Below are positions 26,257 to 34,922 of a stretch of DNA of 64,000 nt, one piece after another. Both the position numbers and the translations under genes were made by a program. Under the pieces are notes generated by a model, which saw only the letters and a list, made by a program, of their open reading frames with translations, was not told the origin of the DNA and ran no database searches. How positions within the stretch are numbered: the first letter of the stretch is position 1; each line of letters starts with the position of its first letter. This stretch comes from Candidatus Thorarchaeota archaeon. Lineage in GTDB: Archaea; Asgardarchaeota; Thorarchaeia; Thorarchaeales; Thorarchaeaceae. The stretch spans positions 101,994 to 165,993 of the forward strand of contig RDNZ01000002.1 in assembly GCA_011364905.1 (NCBI GenBank), read 5' to 3'.

Positions 26257-26693
26257 CTGCCAATCATCTCCTCGATTGGCCCCCTCAAAGGCACGAGTTT
26301 CTTGAAGGAGTCAAGCTCCCTACGAGGAATCAAGACTTCCTTTCCATTTCGATAGAGGTCCATTCCTGGAAACAGCGAAACCACAGCTTGCTGTCGTATT
26401 GGCGGTAATGAGAAGCTAAGTCCTTGAGAAGTCATTTCTCCCACGACACTTACATAACCCCCTAAGGTCTCATACAATGACCCGTCTTTGGGAGTCGTCC
26501 CAGGTTCAGCTGGTGGGACCTCCAGCATGAATTTGAAGAGGTCCTCTAGTGACTCGAAGAAATCCCTCCAGTCGGGTCTTGCTTCTCGATGAAATACCTC
26601 GTTGATTCCCGCCTTAGCTCCAGCGATCCAAGCTGGATCAGGTAGTTCATCTATACTATTTGTACTACTTTGCAGATATTCCTGAATGTACAT
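26253..26693 (-). CDS. First gene of the repair operon; paralogue of 38169-38636
   Basis: 146 residues, soluble, family not recognised. It shares blocks AEPGT.PK, YETLGGYVSV.GE, GL.F.lP..RQ and VPL.GP with the product of 38169-38636, so the two are clear paralogues. ATG start directly behind AGAGGTGAT, one of the best ribosome sites in the window. It is co-transcribed with radA, probably as a partner or regulator of it; the second copy shows the family is also used elsewhere. Confidence 0.75.
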   Translation of the reverse strand: MYIQEYLQSSTNSIDELPDPAWIAGAKAGINEVFHREARPDWRDFFESLEDLFKFMLEVPPAEPGTTPKDGSLYETLGGYVSVVGEMTSQGLSFSLPPIRQQAVVSLFPGMDLYRNGKEVLIPRRELDSFKKLVPLRGPIEEMIGS

Positions 26694-26725
26694 CGCATCA
26701 CCTCTTTTGATTGAACTTCCTCCGT

Positions 26726-26797
26726 AGAGGCATTGGCATGTTTCGTGCTATTCCTAGATGCCCACTATCTCGATTGATGTCGGACTCGAATGCCTCT
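26726..26797 (-). promoter_or_regulatory. Foldable 72-base element in the leader of the repair operon
   Basis: AGAGGCATT (26726-26734) pairs perfectly with AATGCCTCT (26789-26797), 9 base pairs, closing a 54-base interior. Inside, GGCAT (26735-26739) pairs with ATGCC (26758-26762), and CGA/TCG bracket 26771-26782, giving a possible three-way junction. It ends 32 bases upstream of the first ATG of the operon. The 72-base length recalls a tRNA, but no canonical D-loop, anticodon stem or T-loop is present on either strand. It may be a leader RNA structure or a protein operator. Confidence 0.45.
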
Positions 26798-26999
26798 GTA
26801 AGTTTCAATGACATTCATACTCACCTGTCAAAAGATGAGACATCAAATAATATTCAAACTTCCGAGAGTTGACAATAAATGACATAAGAGCCACCTGTCG
26901 GAAAAAAAGCTCTAATAATATGTCCGATGCAAAAATATGAGTTATTATCATTTATATTTTGATTTTAGATGTTATAATTGCTCTATTGAGTATGCCTTA

Positions 27000-27014
27000 G
27001 GTCCAAAAATGCAA
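27000..27014 (+). repeat. Dispersed motif copy 2 (GGTCCAAAAATGCAA)
   Basis: Same orientation as copy 1 at 11794-11808, one difference over these 15 bases and one more in the 4 bases to the left. It lies 307 bases upstream of the first gene of the minus-strand repair operon. Confidence 0.6.
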
Positions 27015-27255
27015 TATATTCTATCTTGTAGCTGCGAATCTGAAGAGTCAGTCCCCATTGCCCCTGCACGTTTCGGCGCCTGATGGAGTAGTTCTCACAT
27101 ATTATTGCGATGCAGAACTCACCCCTAAGCATGCTTTTGGCATATCCACTCAGGAGATTGTATCTTGTAGCATGAAACTGACCAGTCTTTTCAGTTGTCT
27201 ATGTAGGCACGTTTGAAACGAGTGTGATCAAAATCACAATGCAGTGTTCATTGGA

Positions 27256-27270
27256 TTGCATTTTTCGACC
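27256..27270 (-). repeat. Dispersed motif copy 3, inverted (GGTCGAAAAATGCAA)
   Basis: On the minus strand this differs from copy 2 by a single base. Together with copy 2 it forms a widely spaced inverted pair in the region upstream of the GH3 gene. Confidence 0.5.
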
Positions 27271-27490
27271 AAAAGCCATGCTGAAAAATGTGTCAAAATT
27301 CGATTTTTGGTGTTTAGAGCGTTTAAAGCAGATATTTCTCTATCGGAAGCATCGATACAGCTCATATCAAATGTAACACGGCCCATAGATGAGAGGCAAG
27401 TTCTACCGACCACTTATGATATTCCGTTTCTACCAACTCCTGTAGTATCGGGAAGTTCTCTTCCCTAAAACCTACGGAGGCAAAGAACAG

Positions 27491-29038
27491 ATGTCAATCA
27501 TAAGCAGGCTTGTTCCTTTGCTGGCTAAGAGGAAAGCAAGACTGATTCAAGAAATAATGGATAATCCCATCGAGCTGACTGAAGCTAAGCTGCATTCGAT
27601 TCTCGAGCGCCACGCACAGACAGCTTATGGGAAGGCCAACAACTTTGGAGGAATTCGAACACCAGAGCATTTTGCCGAGGGAGTTCCACTCTCTGATTAT
27701 GTATCCATGAAACCTTATTGGAATCGAATATACGAGAACCCGCAACTTCCAATCATTACAGCTGATCCAGTGATATGGTATGTGCAGAGCAGTGGCTCTA
27801 CCGGGAAACCAAAGGCCCTACCCATAAGCAAGGCAGGATTGAAAGACTATACAGCTGGAAGCATGTTGTTCCTGATGTCATTCATCAATGCCAAGGAGGG
27901 TAACAACAAAGTCTTCGATGGAACCATGCTCACCTTCGCGGCACCAGCACGGATAGGTGAGATCAACGGAGTACCCCTTGGATACATGACAGGCATCTCT
28001 CGTGAGATGATTGCGAACGCTCTGCTCAAGAGAATCGTGAAGCCTGGAGTTGAGATCTTTAACATGACAGAGATGTGTGAGAAGCTCTGGAGCTATGCCA
28101 AGTATGCGGTCACAGAGAACATAACCTCTCTCGGGGGAATTACCACACTTGTGTTTGCATTCATCAGGAGAATGCAGCATGAGTACGGACCTAGTCTCCT
28201 AGATGAGTTCCGAGGGACCAAGTATGAGGCTCGTATCAGGGAAGCCTTAGGCGATGATGGCACTTTGGACCTGAATGTCCTTTGGCCCAATCTCATCATG
28301 GTGGGAGCCACCGGCGTTGATGCCGACCCGTACAAGCCATGGCTGAAAAGGACGCTTCCAAACGCGACGCTCTGGGACAATTTCGCAGGATCTGAGGGAC
28401 TATATGGCACAACCCTGTTGAAACACACTGACAATGGCATTCAGTTATTGCCAAACATCAACTACTTCGAATTCATTCCTGAGTCGCAGATAGATAAGGA
28501 AAACCCAACTATCATTCCGCTATCGGAGGTGAAGAAGAACCATAGGTATGAGCTCATCCTCACCAATATGATGGGGTATACTAGATATAGGATTGGAGAC
28601 ATGGTGACCTTCATCGACACCGATCCCTACTCAGTCCATCGCATAGGACGTAAAGGCAAGTCTGTCAACCTTACGGGCGAGAAGCTGTCCGATGCGCATG
28701 TCACGGAAGGTGTTGCTTATGCAACAAAACAAACCGGTGCTGAAATTCTGGACTACACCGTCTATGGCAGTATTGAGTCAGGGCAGGCAAACTACGTGAT
28801 AGCTGCCATGTTCAATAATGAGGTAGATTCGATTGAGTTTGCTCGAGCATTTGACGAATGTGTTGGTAGAAACAATGGAGAATTCAAGTATGTCCAGGAG
28901 TTTGGTTCACTAGGACCCACTATTGTTAGGAGAATGGAGAAATCATATACAGAGAGTCTGATTGAACACAGTCATATCCAAGCGAAGTCGAGACCCTTAG
29001 CAACAGAGGAGGAAGGAGTTGCTAGCGGAAGTTTCTAG
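27491..29038 (+). CDS. GH3-family adenylate-forming enzyme
   Basis: 515 residues, typical GH3 length. The family, best known from plant hormone conjugation, activates a carboxylic acid with ATP and joins it to an amine. The phosphate-binding loop SSGSTGKPKALPIS is at about 99-112. Further family blocks are LWDNFAGSEGLYG, YELILTNMMGYTRYRIGD and VNLTGEKLSDAHV. Substrate unknown. ATG start with GGAGG about 9 bases upstream. Followed 11 bases later by a small membrane-protein gene, probably one operon. Confidence 0.9.
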   Translation: MSIISRLVPLLAKRKARLIQEIMDNPIELTEAKLHSILERHAQTAYGKANNFGGIRTPEHFAEGVPLSDYVSMKPYWNRIYENPQLPIITADPVIWYVQSSGSTGKPKALPISKAGLKDYTAGSMLFLMSFINAKEGNNKVFDGTMLTFAAPARIGEINGVPLGYMTGISREMIANALLKRIVKPGVEIFNMTEMCEKLWSYAKYAVTENITSLGGITTLVFAFIRRMQHEYGPSLLDEFRGTKYEARIREALGDDGTLDLNVLWPNLIMVGATGVDADPYKPWLKRTLPNATLWDNFAGSEGLYGTTLLKHTDNGIQLLPNINYFEFIPESQIDKENPTIIPLSEVKKNHRYELILTNMMGYTRYRIGDMVTFIDTDPYSVHRIGRKGKSVNLTGEKLSDAHVTEGVAYATKQTGAEILDYTVYGSIESGQANYVIAAMFNNEVDSIEFARAFDECVGRNNGEFKYVQEFGSLGPTIVRRMEKSYTESLIEHSHIQAKSRPLATEEEGVASGSF

Positions 29039-29049
29039 GAGGTAGCAAA

Positions 29050-29454
29050 ATGGAAACGAGCTCAAAGGACAGACTACGACAAATGGCTGGAGTCCTACTC
29101 ATCATTTCCGCGATCACTCACACCCTTCAGGTCTTTGTTTATGGAGGTGTAAGTGGAAATGTAGCTGCAGCTCTTTATGGCGTGATGTATCTGGTTCTTG
29201 GAGCTAGCGTCATCAAATATCCGGAGAGGAATCTGTTACTTCTCATGTGTATCATCATACCAGGAATAGGAGGGACCGGAGGAGTCATCAGGTTCCTGTT
29301 CATGCATACACATGAGGCGAACTACTTCATTGTTCTGCATGTGATAATAGACATGGTGGTTGTCCCAACATGTGTATACCTCTACAAAGACCGAGATGCA
29401 AGTCAACCAAATTCCATGAAGGTGGAAGAAGAATTGGTTGCTACGGTTCAATAA
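29050..29454 (+). CDS. Small membrane protein downstream of GH3
   Basis: 134 residues with four hydrophobic helices (about 12-33, 38-56, 61-84 and 93-116) and a short charged tail. Family not recognised. ATG start behind TAGGAGGTAGCAAA. Probably co-transcribed with the GH3 gene. Confidence 0.75.
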   Translation: METSSKDRLRQMAGVLLIISAITHTLQVFVYGGVSGNVAAALYGVMYLVLGASVIKYPERNLLLLMCIIIPGIGGTGGVIRFLFMHTHEANYFIVLHVIIDMVVVPTCVYLYKDRDASQPNSMKVEEELVATVQ

Positions 29455-29811
29455 TTGTGCAAACGCAAAACTAGCGGGAGTCTTTATTGCCGTGGACTCC
29501 TTGCTAGGTCTGCGCCTTATATAGAATCCAAAGCGGTTACAATCTTTTTCTGATCCCCCCCAATGGCAACAGCTCGGACAATTCCCCATCACCAAGCTCA
29601 AACTACCTACTTGATTAAGGCACGAATTCTAGGTCGCTCTTTCGTTAGGCTAATTGATTCACTTTCGCACATGAACCACTGGCGAGTCCACAGCAAAAGC
29701 GGTGTGTCCAAAAATCGAGTGAACCTTCCAAAAATCCGCCGCTTTGTTGCTGCCCGACCCTTTCGCAATGCTTATATCAAAAAGTTGGTATGGCATAACC
29801 ACGCGTCACAA

Positions 29812-29839
29812 AGATTCCCTTAGTTGAAACTAGGAATCT
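29812..29839 (+). terminator. Hairpin between the GH3 unit and tfb genes
   Basis: AGATTCC (29812-29818) pairs with GGAATCT (29833-29839). An inner TAGT/ACTA stem continues past a two-base bulge to a TGAA loop. It lies immediately upstream of the promoter candidates for the tfb pair. No T-run follows, so it could equally be a regulatory inverted repeat. Confidence 0.4.
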
Positions 29840-29844
29840 GACGA

Positions 29845-29880
29845 AGCGAAAGACTTTTAAGGCACATTTGAGTATATAAG
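29845..29880 (+). promoter_or_regulatory. Candidate BRE/TATA promoter elements of tfb
   Basis: GCGAAAGACTTTTAAGG (29845-29861) fits a purine-rich BRE followed by a TATA box. GTATATAAG (29872-29880) is a second TATA-like site. Transcripts starting about 25 bases later would have leaders of roughly 100 bases to the ATG at 30009. Confidence 0.5.
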
Positions 29881-30008
29881 GTTAGCGGAATCAAATCGGG
29901 GATTGAACGTATTCTGAAAGCACTTCTGCGCCACGAAGCATGAATGACTGTTAGAGTATTGTAGACCCGAGAAGGATTGCGTCCTACGAAATGGAGAGAG
30001 GTTGGACA

Positions 30009-30959
30009 ATGTCAAGGACAGACCGGAAAAATCCCGAACGATCAAAGCCAACGCAGTTCACATGTCCTGAGTGTGGAGGCACTGAAGTTGTCCAAGACTT
30101 GGAAAAAGGTGAACGCATCTGCGCCACCTGCGGACTTGTTGTCAGCGATCATCGTATTGACACAGGTCCTGAATGGAGAGCTTTCACTAGCGATGAAAAG
30201 GATGCACGGTCCCGAGCTGGAGCACCAACCAACTATTCAATCCATGACAAAGGACTCTCAACGATGATTGACTGGAGAGACCACGACTCTCAAGGAAAAC
30301 GGTTTACAGCCAAGAAGCGTTCCGAAATCTACCGTCTTAGGAAGTGGCAGATCCGCACACGAGTCCATAGCTCTGTTGACAGAAATCTTGCTCAGGCAAT
30401 GTCCGAGCTTGACAGGTTGTCATCACAGTTGGGGCTCACAAAAAGCATCAAGGAACTGGCAGCTCTCTTGTATAGAAAACTAATCGTGAGAAGGCTTGCC
30501 CGAAGCAGGTCCATCGACGCGATGGTAGGAGCGGCGATATATGCTGCTTGTAGACTGAGAAAAGCGCCACGTTCCCTAGAAGAGATAGCTCGGCACTCCA
30601 GAGTGAGTCGCAAGAAGATTGGGCAGCACTACAGACTCCTGGTGGAGAAACTGAAGTTGAGAATGCCAATCTCAGACCCGGCAAACTATGTACCGCGATT
30701 CATAACACAGCTCAACCTGCCGGGAAAAGTCCAACAGAAAGTGCTCGAGATACTCGAGATGGCTAAACAAAATCGAACACTGGTCACCGGGCGAGATCCG
30801 CGAGGGCTCGCAGCCGCCGCCATATACATAGCATCGATCCTGATGGATCATCGAGTGACACAACGCGACATTGCCATGGCTGCTGGTGTTACAGAAGTGA
30901 CAGTGAGGAACCGATACAAAGAGCTGGTACAGAAGCTCAACATTACAATGGCACCATGA
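30009..30959 (+). CDS. tfb: Transcription initiation factor B, copy 1
   Basis: 316 residues from ATG 30009, behind AGAGGTTGG; the longer frame from 29991 lacks a ribosome site. TFB recruits RNA polymerase to TBP-bound promoters. N-terminal zinc ribbon (CPECGG and CATCG), B-reader/linker (DTGPEWRAFTSDE, DKGLSTMIDW) and two cyclin folds, the second ending with DIAMAAGVTEVTVRNRYKEL. Closely related to the next gene. Confidence 0.96.
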   Translation: MSRTDRKNPERSKPTQFTCPECGGTEVVQDLEKGERICATCGLVVSDHRIDTGPEWRAFTSDEKDARSRAGAPTNYSIHDKGLSTMIDWRDHDSQGKRFTAKKRSEIYRLRKWQIRTRVHSSVDRNLAQAMSELDRLSSQLGLTKSIKELAALLYRKLIVRRLARSRSIDAMVGAAIYAACRLRKAPRSLEEIARHSRVSRKKIGQHYRLLVEKLKLRMPISDPANYVPRFITQLNLPGKVQQKVLEILEMAKQNRTLVTGRDPRGLAAAAIYIASILMDHRVTQRDIAMAAGVTEVTVRNRYKELVQKLNITMAP

Positions 30960-31051
30960 ATGAAATTTGAGGAAGAAAATGTATCTAAAACGCACGCGAG
31001 GGATCTGGGCCCTCAGATACCCAGTTACTATTGGAGGGAACAAGTACACAA

Positions 31052-32020
31052 ATGGCAACATCTAAAGTAGATGAAACAAGCAGAGAAGAAACAATTGTAG
31101 AAACTCCTGTATTCACGTGCCCCGAGTGTGGAGGCACTGAAGTTGTCAGGGATAACGAGAAGGGGGAAGTAATTTGCACTACCTGCGGTCTGGTATTGAG
31201 TGACCACCGTATCGATACAGGACCAGAGTGGAGAGCATTCACATCAGATGAGCGCGACGGTCGGGCACGAACTGGAGCTCCGGCTAGCTACGCACTGCAT
31301 GACAAAGGTCTCTCGACTATGATTGACTGGCGAGATCGCGATTCGAAAGGCGCTGCCTTCAGTGCTAAACAGCGAGCACAAATATATCGCCTTAGAAAAT
31401 GGCAGATCAGGACAAGAGTTCACTCCTCTCTTGACCGAAATCTGGCACAAGCAATGACAGAGATCGACAGGCTATCATCTCAATTAGGACTCTCTCAAGG
31501 ACTGCGAGAGCACGCTGCACGCATGTATAGAAAACTAATAGCTGGTAGGCTTTGGCGAAGTCGGTCTATCGACGCAACAGCTGCCGCAGCTGTATACGCT
31601 GCATGTAGACATAGAGGTTCGCCGAGGTCCATTGAAGAGATAGCTGAACACAGTAGAGAGTCAAAGAAGAAAATCTCCGCGCATTACCGGATGTTGGTGA
31701 CCAAACTCAAGATACGGATGCCCATCTCATCACCAGAGAATTATGTACCACGATTCATCTCAGATCTGGGTCTCCCAAGCGAGGTCCAGAAGACAACCAT
31801 GGAGATTCTCAAAGCAGCAAGAAAAATCAGGGGTCTTGTTACAGGCCGCGACCCACGAGGCTTGGCAGCGGCAGCGATTTACATCGCTTCAATTATCTCT
31901 GATTGCAGGGTCACGCAACGTGATATCTCACGCGTAAGCGGCGTCACCGAAGTGACCATCAGGAACCGTTACAAGGAGTTGGTGAGCAAGATTGGGCTCA
32001 CAATGGCTCCTTACGCATAA
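31052..32020 (+). CDS. tfb: Transcription initiation factor B, copy 2
   Basis: 322 residues from ATG 31052, 10 bases after TTGGAGGG; an upstream in-frame TTG at 31031 overlaps that ribosome site. Same domain order as copy 1: zinc ribbon CPECGG/CTTCG, linker DTGPEWRAFTSDE, two cyclin folds ending DISRVSGVTEVTIRNRYKEL. It starts 92 bases after copy 1. The two copies differ most in the first 25 residues and in the first cyclin fold, consistent with tandem duplication and divergence. They may serve different promoter sets. Confidence 0.96.
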   Translation: MATSKVDETSREETIVETPVFTCPECGGTEVVRDNEKGEVICTTCGLVLSDHRIDTGPEWRAFTSDERDGRARTGAPASYALHDKGLSTMIDWRDRDSKGAAFSAKQRAQIYRLRKWQIRTRVHSSLDRNLAQAMTEIDRLSSQLGLSQGLREHAARMYRKLIAGRLWRSRSIDATAAAAVYAACRHRGSPRSIEEIAEHSRESKKKISAHYRMLVTKLKIRMPISSPENYVPRFISDLGLPSEVQKTTMEILKAARKIRGLVTGRDPRGLAAAAIYIASIISDCRVTQRDISRVSGVTEVTIRNRYKELVSKIGLTMAPYA

Positions 32021-32029
32021 GTTTAACCC

Positions 32030-32062
32030 GGCTGCAGGTAACTGCAGCCACATCCTCTTTTT
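32030..32062 (+). terminator. Terminator after tfb copy 2
   Basis: Perfect 8-bp stem GGCTGCAG (32030-32037) and CTGCAGCC (32042-32049) with GTAA loop, followed by CCTCTTTTTC ending at 32062. It begins 10 bases after the stop. Confidence 0.8.
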
Positions 32063-32206
32063 CAAAGAGTAGCACTTGTCATAGTGCGAAACAAGAAAAC
32101 GACAACAGTGGTTGAACCTGAGTAAGTTCAACCTAGATTTAGTGGCGGAAGATTAACATAGCTCGGACATGATTAGAAATTGATTTACAGAAAAAGGGGC
32201 ATGGTC

Positions 32207-33706
32207 ATGAAGGAAGATCATGAAGGAGCTATTGAGTGGCTCAACCGAGGATTAGAACTTTTACAAAAAGGGAATGAAACAGCAGCTGAAGCCGCGCTTC
32301 GAACGGCCTTGGACATTAATCCGAAGTTACACGATGCATGGTACAATTTGGGATGCATCCTTCGCGAAGATGGTCGTTTAGTAGAGGCTGAAGAAGCATT
32401 TCGAGAGGCTATCTCTTTAGAACCAGATAGAGCTGATGCCTGGACAAGATTAGGTCGAGTCCTCCTTGACAAAGGCAATGAGGATGCAGCAATCGATATG
32501 ACTCGAAGAGCAGTCACCATAGACCCGGACTATGTTGCGGGCTGGATGCAGCTATCCAAGATCTACAAAAGCAACAACAAGACAACTCAATCAAAGAAAT
32601 CGATTCAGCAGGCAATTAAGGCACAACCAGACAGGGCAGAAAAATGGGTTGAGATAGGTAGAAGTCTGCTTGAGATGGAACACACGGAAGAGGCCGAGGA
32701 ATCTTTTAAGAAAGCTCTTGAAAGAGATCAGAAATCTGCTAAAGCGTGGTCAGACTATGCTGTGTTAATGGCGAAGACCGATAGAGTTGATCAAGCTCTA
32801 AAAGCCCTGCAGCAATCAATTGACATAGAACCAGAGAGTTCTGAAACACAATATCGACTCGGTTGTGTCCTCGTTCGGCTTGGAAGACTCAAAGAGGCCA
32901 GCGATGTCTTCAGGGAGTCTATAAAGTATAATCCACAGAGTGCCAAAGCATGGTGCAATCTTGGTGCAGTATTAATCAAGCTTGATGACTTTGAACAAGG
33001 CGAACATGCAATTCGGAGAGCAATCGAGCTTCAACCGACCTATGAGCTTGCTTGGAGTAATCTTGGGAAACTGTTAATGACGCGGGGCCCGCTTGAGGAG
33101 GCGGAGGTCGCTCTGAGAAAGAAGACAGAGGTTCTACCCAAGTCATCTCAAACCTGGGATGCTTTAGCTAGTGTGCTAGAGAAGCTGGGAAAAAAGGATG
33201 AAGCCATAGAAATCATGCAAGAGTCAATCAAGAGGAATCCCGATGACTCGGAGGCCTTGATTCATCTCGGTTCACTTCTTATAGAATCAGGAAAGCATAA
33301 GGAGGCTCGTGAAATCTTCGCTCGAGCTACAAGTATTGATGAGAATTCCTCCAGAGCATGGATAAACCTGGCCAATACTGCTCAGGAACTTGGAGATATT
33401 GGTGATGCATATAATGCTGCAAGAAAAGCTGTGATGCTGAGTCCGAAAAATCCCAACGCGTGGAGCCAACTTGGAGATGTATTGATGGCAATGGAGTCAT
33501 TGAAGGAGGCAGAAGAGGCATTCATGACAGCTGTGGCTCAGAAAGAAGATTTCTCGAAAGCCTGGAGTGGACTAGCGGACGTCTATATCCTGATGAAAAA
33601 AGATGATCAAGCAGAAGACGCACTTTTGATGGCAATAAAGCATGACCGAGAGAATGCCAAGGCTAGGGAATCTCTGAAAACAGTTCTTGAACGTCGAGGC
33701 AGATAG
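32207..33706 (+). CDS. TPR repeat protein (large)
   Basis: About 499 residues, built almost entirely of some 14 tetratricopeptide repeats of 34 residues (AWYNLG, AEEAFREA and similar, with the usual small/aromatic positions). These form a helical superhelix for protein binding. No catalytic domain, signal or membrane segment. The ATG at 32207 has AGGGG at good spacing; ATG 32201 and TTG 32180 are in frame upstream. It converges on another TPR gene. Confidence 0.9.
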   Translation: MKEDHEGAIEWLNRGLELLQKGNETAAEAALRTALDINPKLHDAWYNLGCILREDGRLVEAEEAFREAISLEPDRADAWTRLGRVLLDKGNEDAAIDMTRRAVTIDPDYVAGWMQLSKIYKSNNKTTQSKKSIQQAIKAQPDRAEKWVEIGRSLLEMEHTEEAEESFKKALERDQKSAKAWSDYAVLMAKTDRVDQALKALQQSIDIEPESSETQYRLGCVLVRLGRLKEASDVFRESIKYNPQSAKAWCNLGAVLIKLDDFEQGEHAIRRAIELQPTYELAWSNLGKLLMTRGPLEEAEVALRKKTEVLPKSSQTWDALASVLEKLGKKDEAIEIMQESIKRNPDDSEALIHLGSLLIESGKHKEAREIFARATSIDENSSRAWINLANTAQELGDIGDAYNAARKAVMLSPKNPNAWSQLGDVLMAMESLKEAEEAFMTAVAQKEDFSKAWSGLADVYILMKKDDQAEDALLMAIKHDRENAKARESLKTVLERRGR

Positions 33707-33778
33707 TTTCAATTAACAAAGAATCAGCGAAAGACAGTTTTCTCTGCCTGACGCCCATTCACGGTACGTCCAAAGGTC

Positions 33779-34519
33779 TTAGATCTCGCGTCGTGCCTGT
33801 CCTTGTCTGCGTCCTGCAGCCGCCTGCTTTGCAAGTGCGACAGCTCGGGGTCCATCTTCTGGTCTCAGTTCGATGAACTTGGCATATGCAGCTTCAGACT
33901 CTGTTTTCTTCCCCAAAGCATACAACAAAGAGCCCAAGTTGAACCACGCCACGGAATGATTAGGGTTAATCCGAGTAACCTCCTGCCAAGCCTTAACAGC
34001 GTCATTAGGTCTTTGCAGCACAAGATAGACACTGCTCAAGTTGACCCATGTATATTCATCTCGAGAATCAATCTCAACACTTCTTTCAAGGGCTTTTGCA
34101 GCCTCATCTATTCGTTTCAAGTATAGAAGAAGTGAGCCATACTCACCCCAGATCTTTGAAGAGTTCTTATCAAGTTCGAGCGCTCGTTTGATAACAAGCT
34201 CTGCGTCCTTGTGCCAACCCATCCGATATAGCGATGGCGCAAGAGCACTCCAGCAGCGAGCACAGCTTGGCTCGATGTTAATAGATTCCAATAGAGTTTC
34301 GAGTGCCTTTCCAAACTGATTGTTTGCTTCGAATCCCTGAGCTTGATTATAATTATCTCTGACTCCGGTCGGGATTGGTTGTGGAATGGATGTACTCTCT
34401 GTATCAGATGATGAAACTGGTACCTCCAAAAGCGCTCGAATCTTCTCGACAAATCCGTAACCAGGCATTTCATGTTCCTGAATATTTCGAATTACTTCTT
34501 CTCTGCTGTTATCCCTCAT
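33779..34519 (-). CDS. TPR repeat protein (small)
   Basis: 246 residues. The N-terminal 55 residues are non-repetitive and polar. About five TPR repeats follow (SALAPSLYRMGWHKDAELVIKRALELD and similar). The C-terminal tail is basic (AAAGRRQGQARREI). ATG 34519 is 7 bases after AAAGGTGG; GTG 34531 is an alternative. Role unknown, likely a protein-interaction scaffold. Confidence 0.88.
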   Translation of the reverse strand: MRDNSREEVIRNIQEHEMPGYGFVEKIRALLEVPVSSSDTESTSIPQPIPTGVRDNYNQAQGFEANNQFGKALETLLESINIEPSCARCWSALAPSLYRMGWHKDAELVIKRALELDKNSSKIWGEYGSLLLYLKRIDEAAKALERSVEIDSRDEYTWVNLSSVYLVLQRPNDAVKAWQEVTRINPNHSVAWFNLGSLLYALGKKTESEAAYAKFIELRPEDGPRAVALAKQAAAGRRQGQARREI

Positions 34520-34669
34520 ATGGTGACCCACCTTTCTCCTATGGGAGTAACTCCAAATTTCTTAGAAAACTAGCATCCTAATATGTGTGACGAAACTCAA
34601 CAAGAGAACTTATGTAGGGATAGAGTGGCTTGATTACTATCCAGCTAGTATGGGCAGGAGAAGTGGGAT

Positions 34670-34855
34670 ATGGATGTACTTCAGATTATTATTGTGGCCA
34701 TCATAGTCGTCACAATGGGCGGATGGGCCTGTGATTGGGTTTTTTCGGGGATGGTGAATCCAATCTTAGATGAGGAACCTATTGATCCGGAACAGAAGAA
34801 GATAGAGGAAGACCTTGCTCGATTCCGGGAAAGAAAGAAACAGGAGAGGAATTGA
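34670..34855 (+). CDS. Small single-helix membrane protein
   Basis: 61 residues. One membrane helix (about 5-27) and a charged C-terminal helix (DPEQKKIEEDLARFRERKKQERN). ATG start behind CAGGAGAAGTGGGAT. No family recognised. It ends 67 bases before the CPBP protease gene. Confidence 0.65.
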   Translation: MDVLQIIIVAIIVVTMGGWACDWVFSGMVNPILDEEPIDPEQKKIEEDLARFRERKKQERN

Positions 34856-34922
34856 TTTCTCTGGCCTTAAATTGCATCGGTCTGCACCTATGCCCATCTA
34901 TCCTAAATAGGAGACCATCTAT

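Larger units (their letters stand above)
26694..27490 (+). other. Long divergent intergenic region
   Basis: About 800 bases between the first gene of the repair operon (leftward) and the GH3 gene (rightward). It holds the foldable element 26726-26797, an AT-rich stretch at 26940-26990 with TTTATATTTTG (a TATA-like site), two motif copies (27000-27014 and, inverted, 27256-27270) and CACCTGTC twice (near 26824 and 26892). A 74-codon open frame at 27244-27468 has no ribosome site or protein-like character and is not called as a gene. Confidence 0.6.
29455..30008 (+). other. Intergenic region before the tandem tfb genes
   Basis: About 550 bases. It contains a hairpin at 29812-29839 and two candidate TATA sites at 29845-29880. 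The 86-codon frame at 29563-29823 is basic and lacks a ribosome site; I do not call it. GTCCAAAAAT at 29706-29715 partly matches the dispersed motif. Confidence 0.5.

Noticed and set aside
26726-26797. tRNA gene
   Set aside because: The 72-base length and 7-bp acceptor-like stem fit, but neither strand gives a D-loop with GG, a 5-bp anticodon stem or a TTC T-loop.
27244-27468. 74-codon frame in the long intergenic region
   Set aside because: No ribosome site, no recognisable protein character, and it overlaps an inverted motif copy.
29563-29823. 86-codon frame upstream of tfb
   Set aside because: Strongly basic composition, no ribosome site; looks like chance in non-coding DNA.
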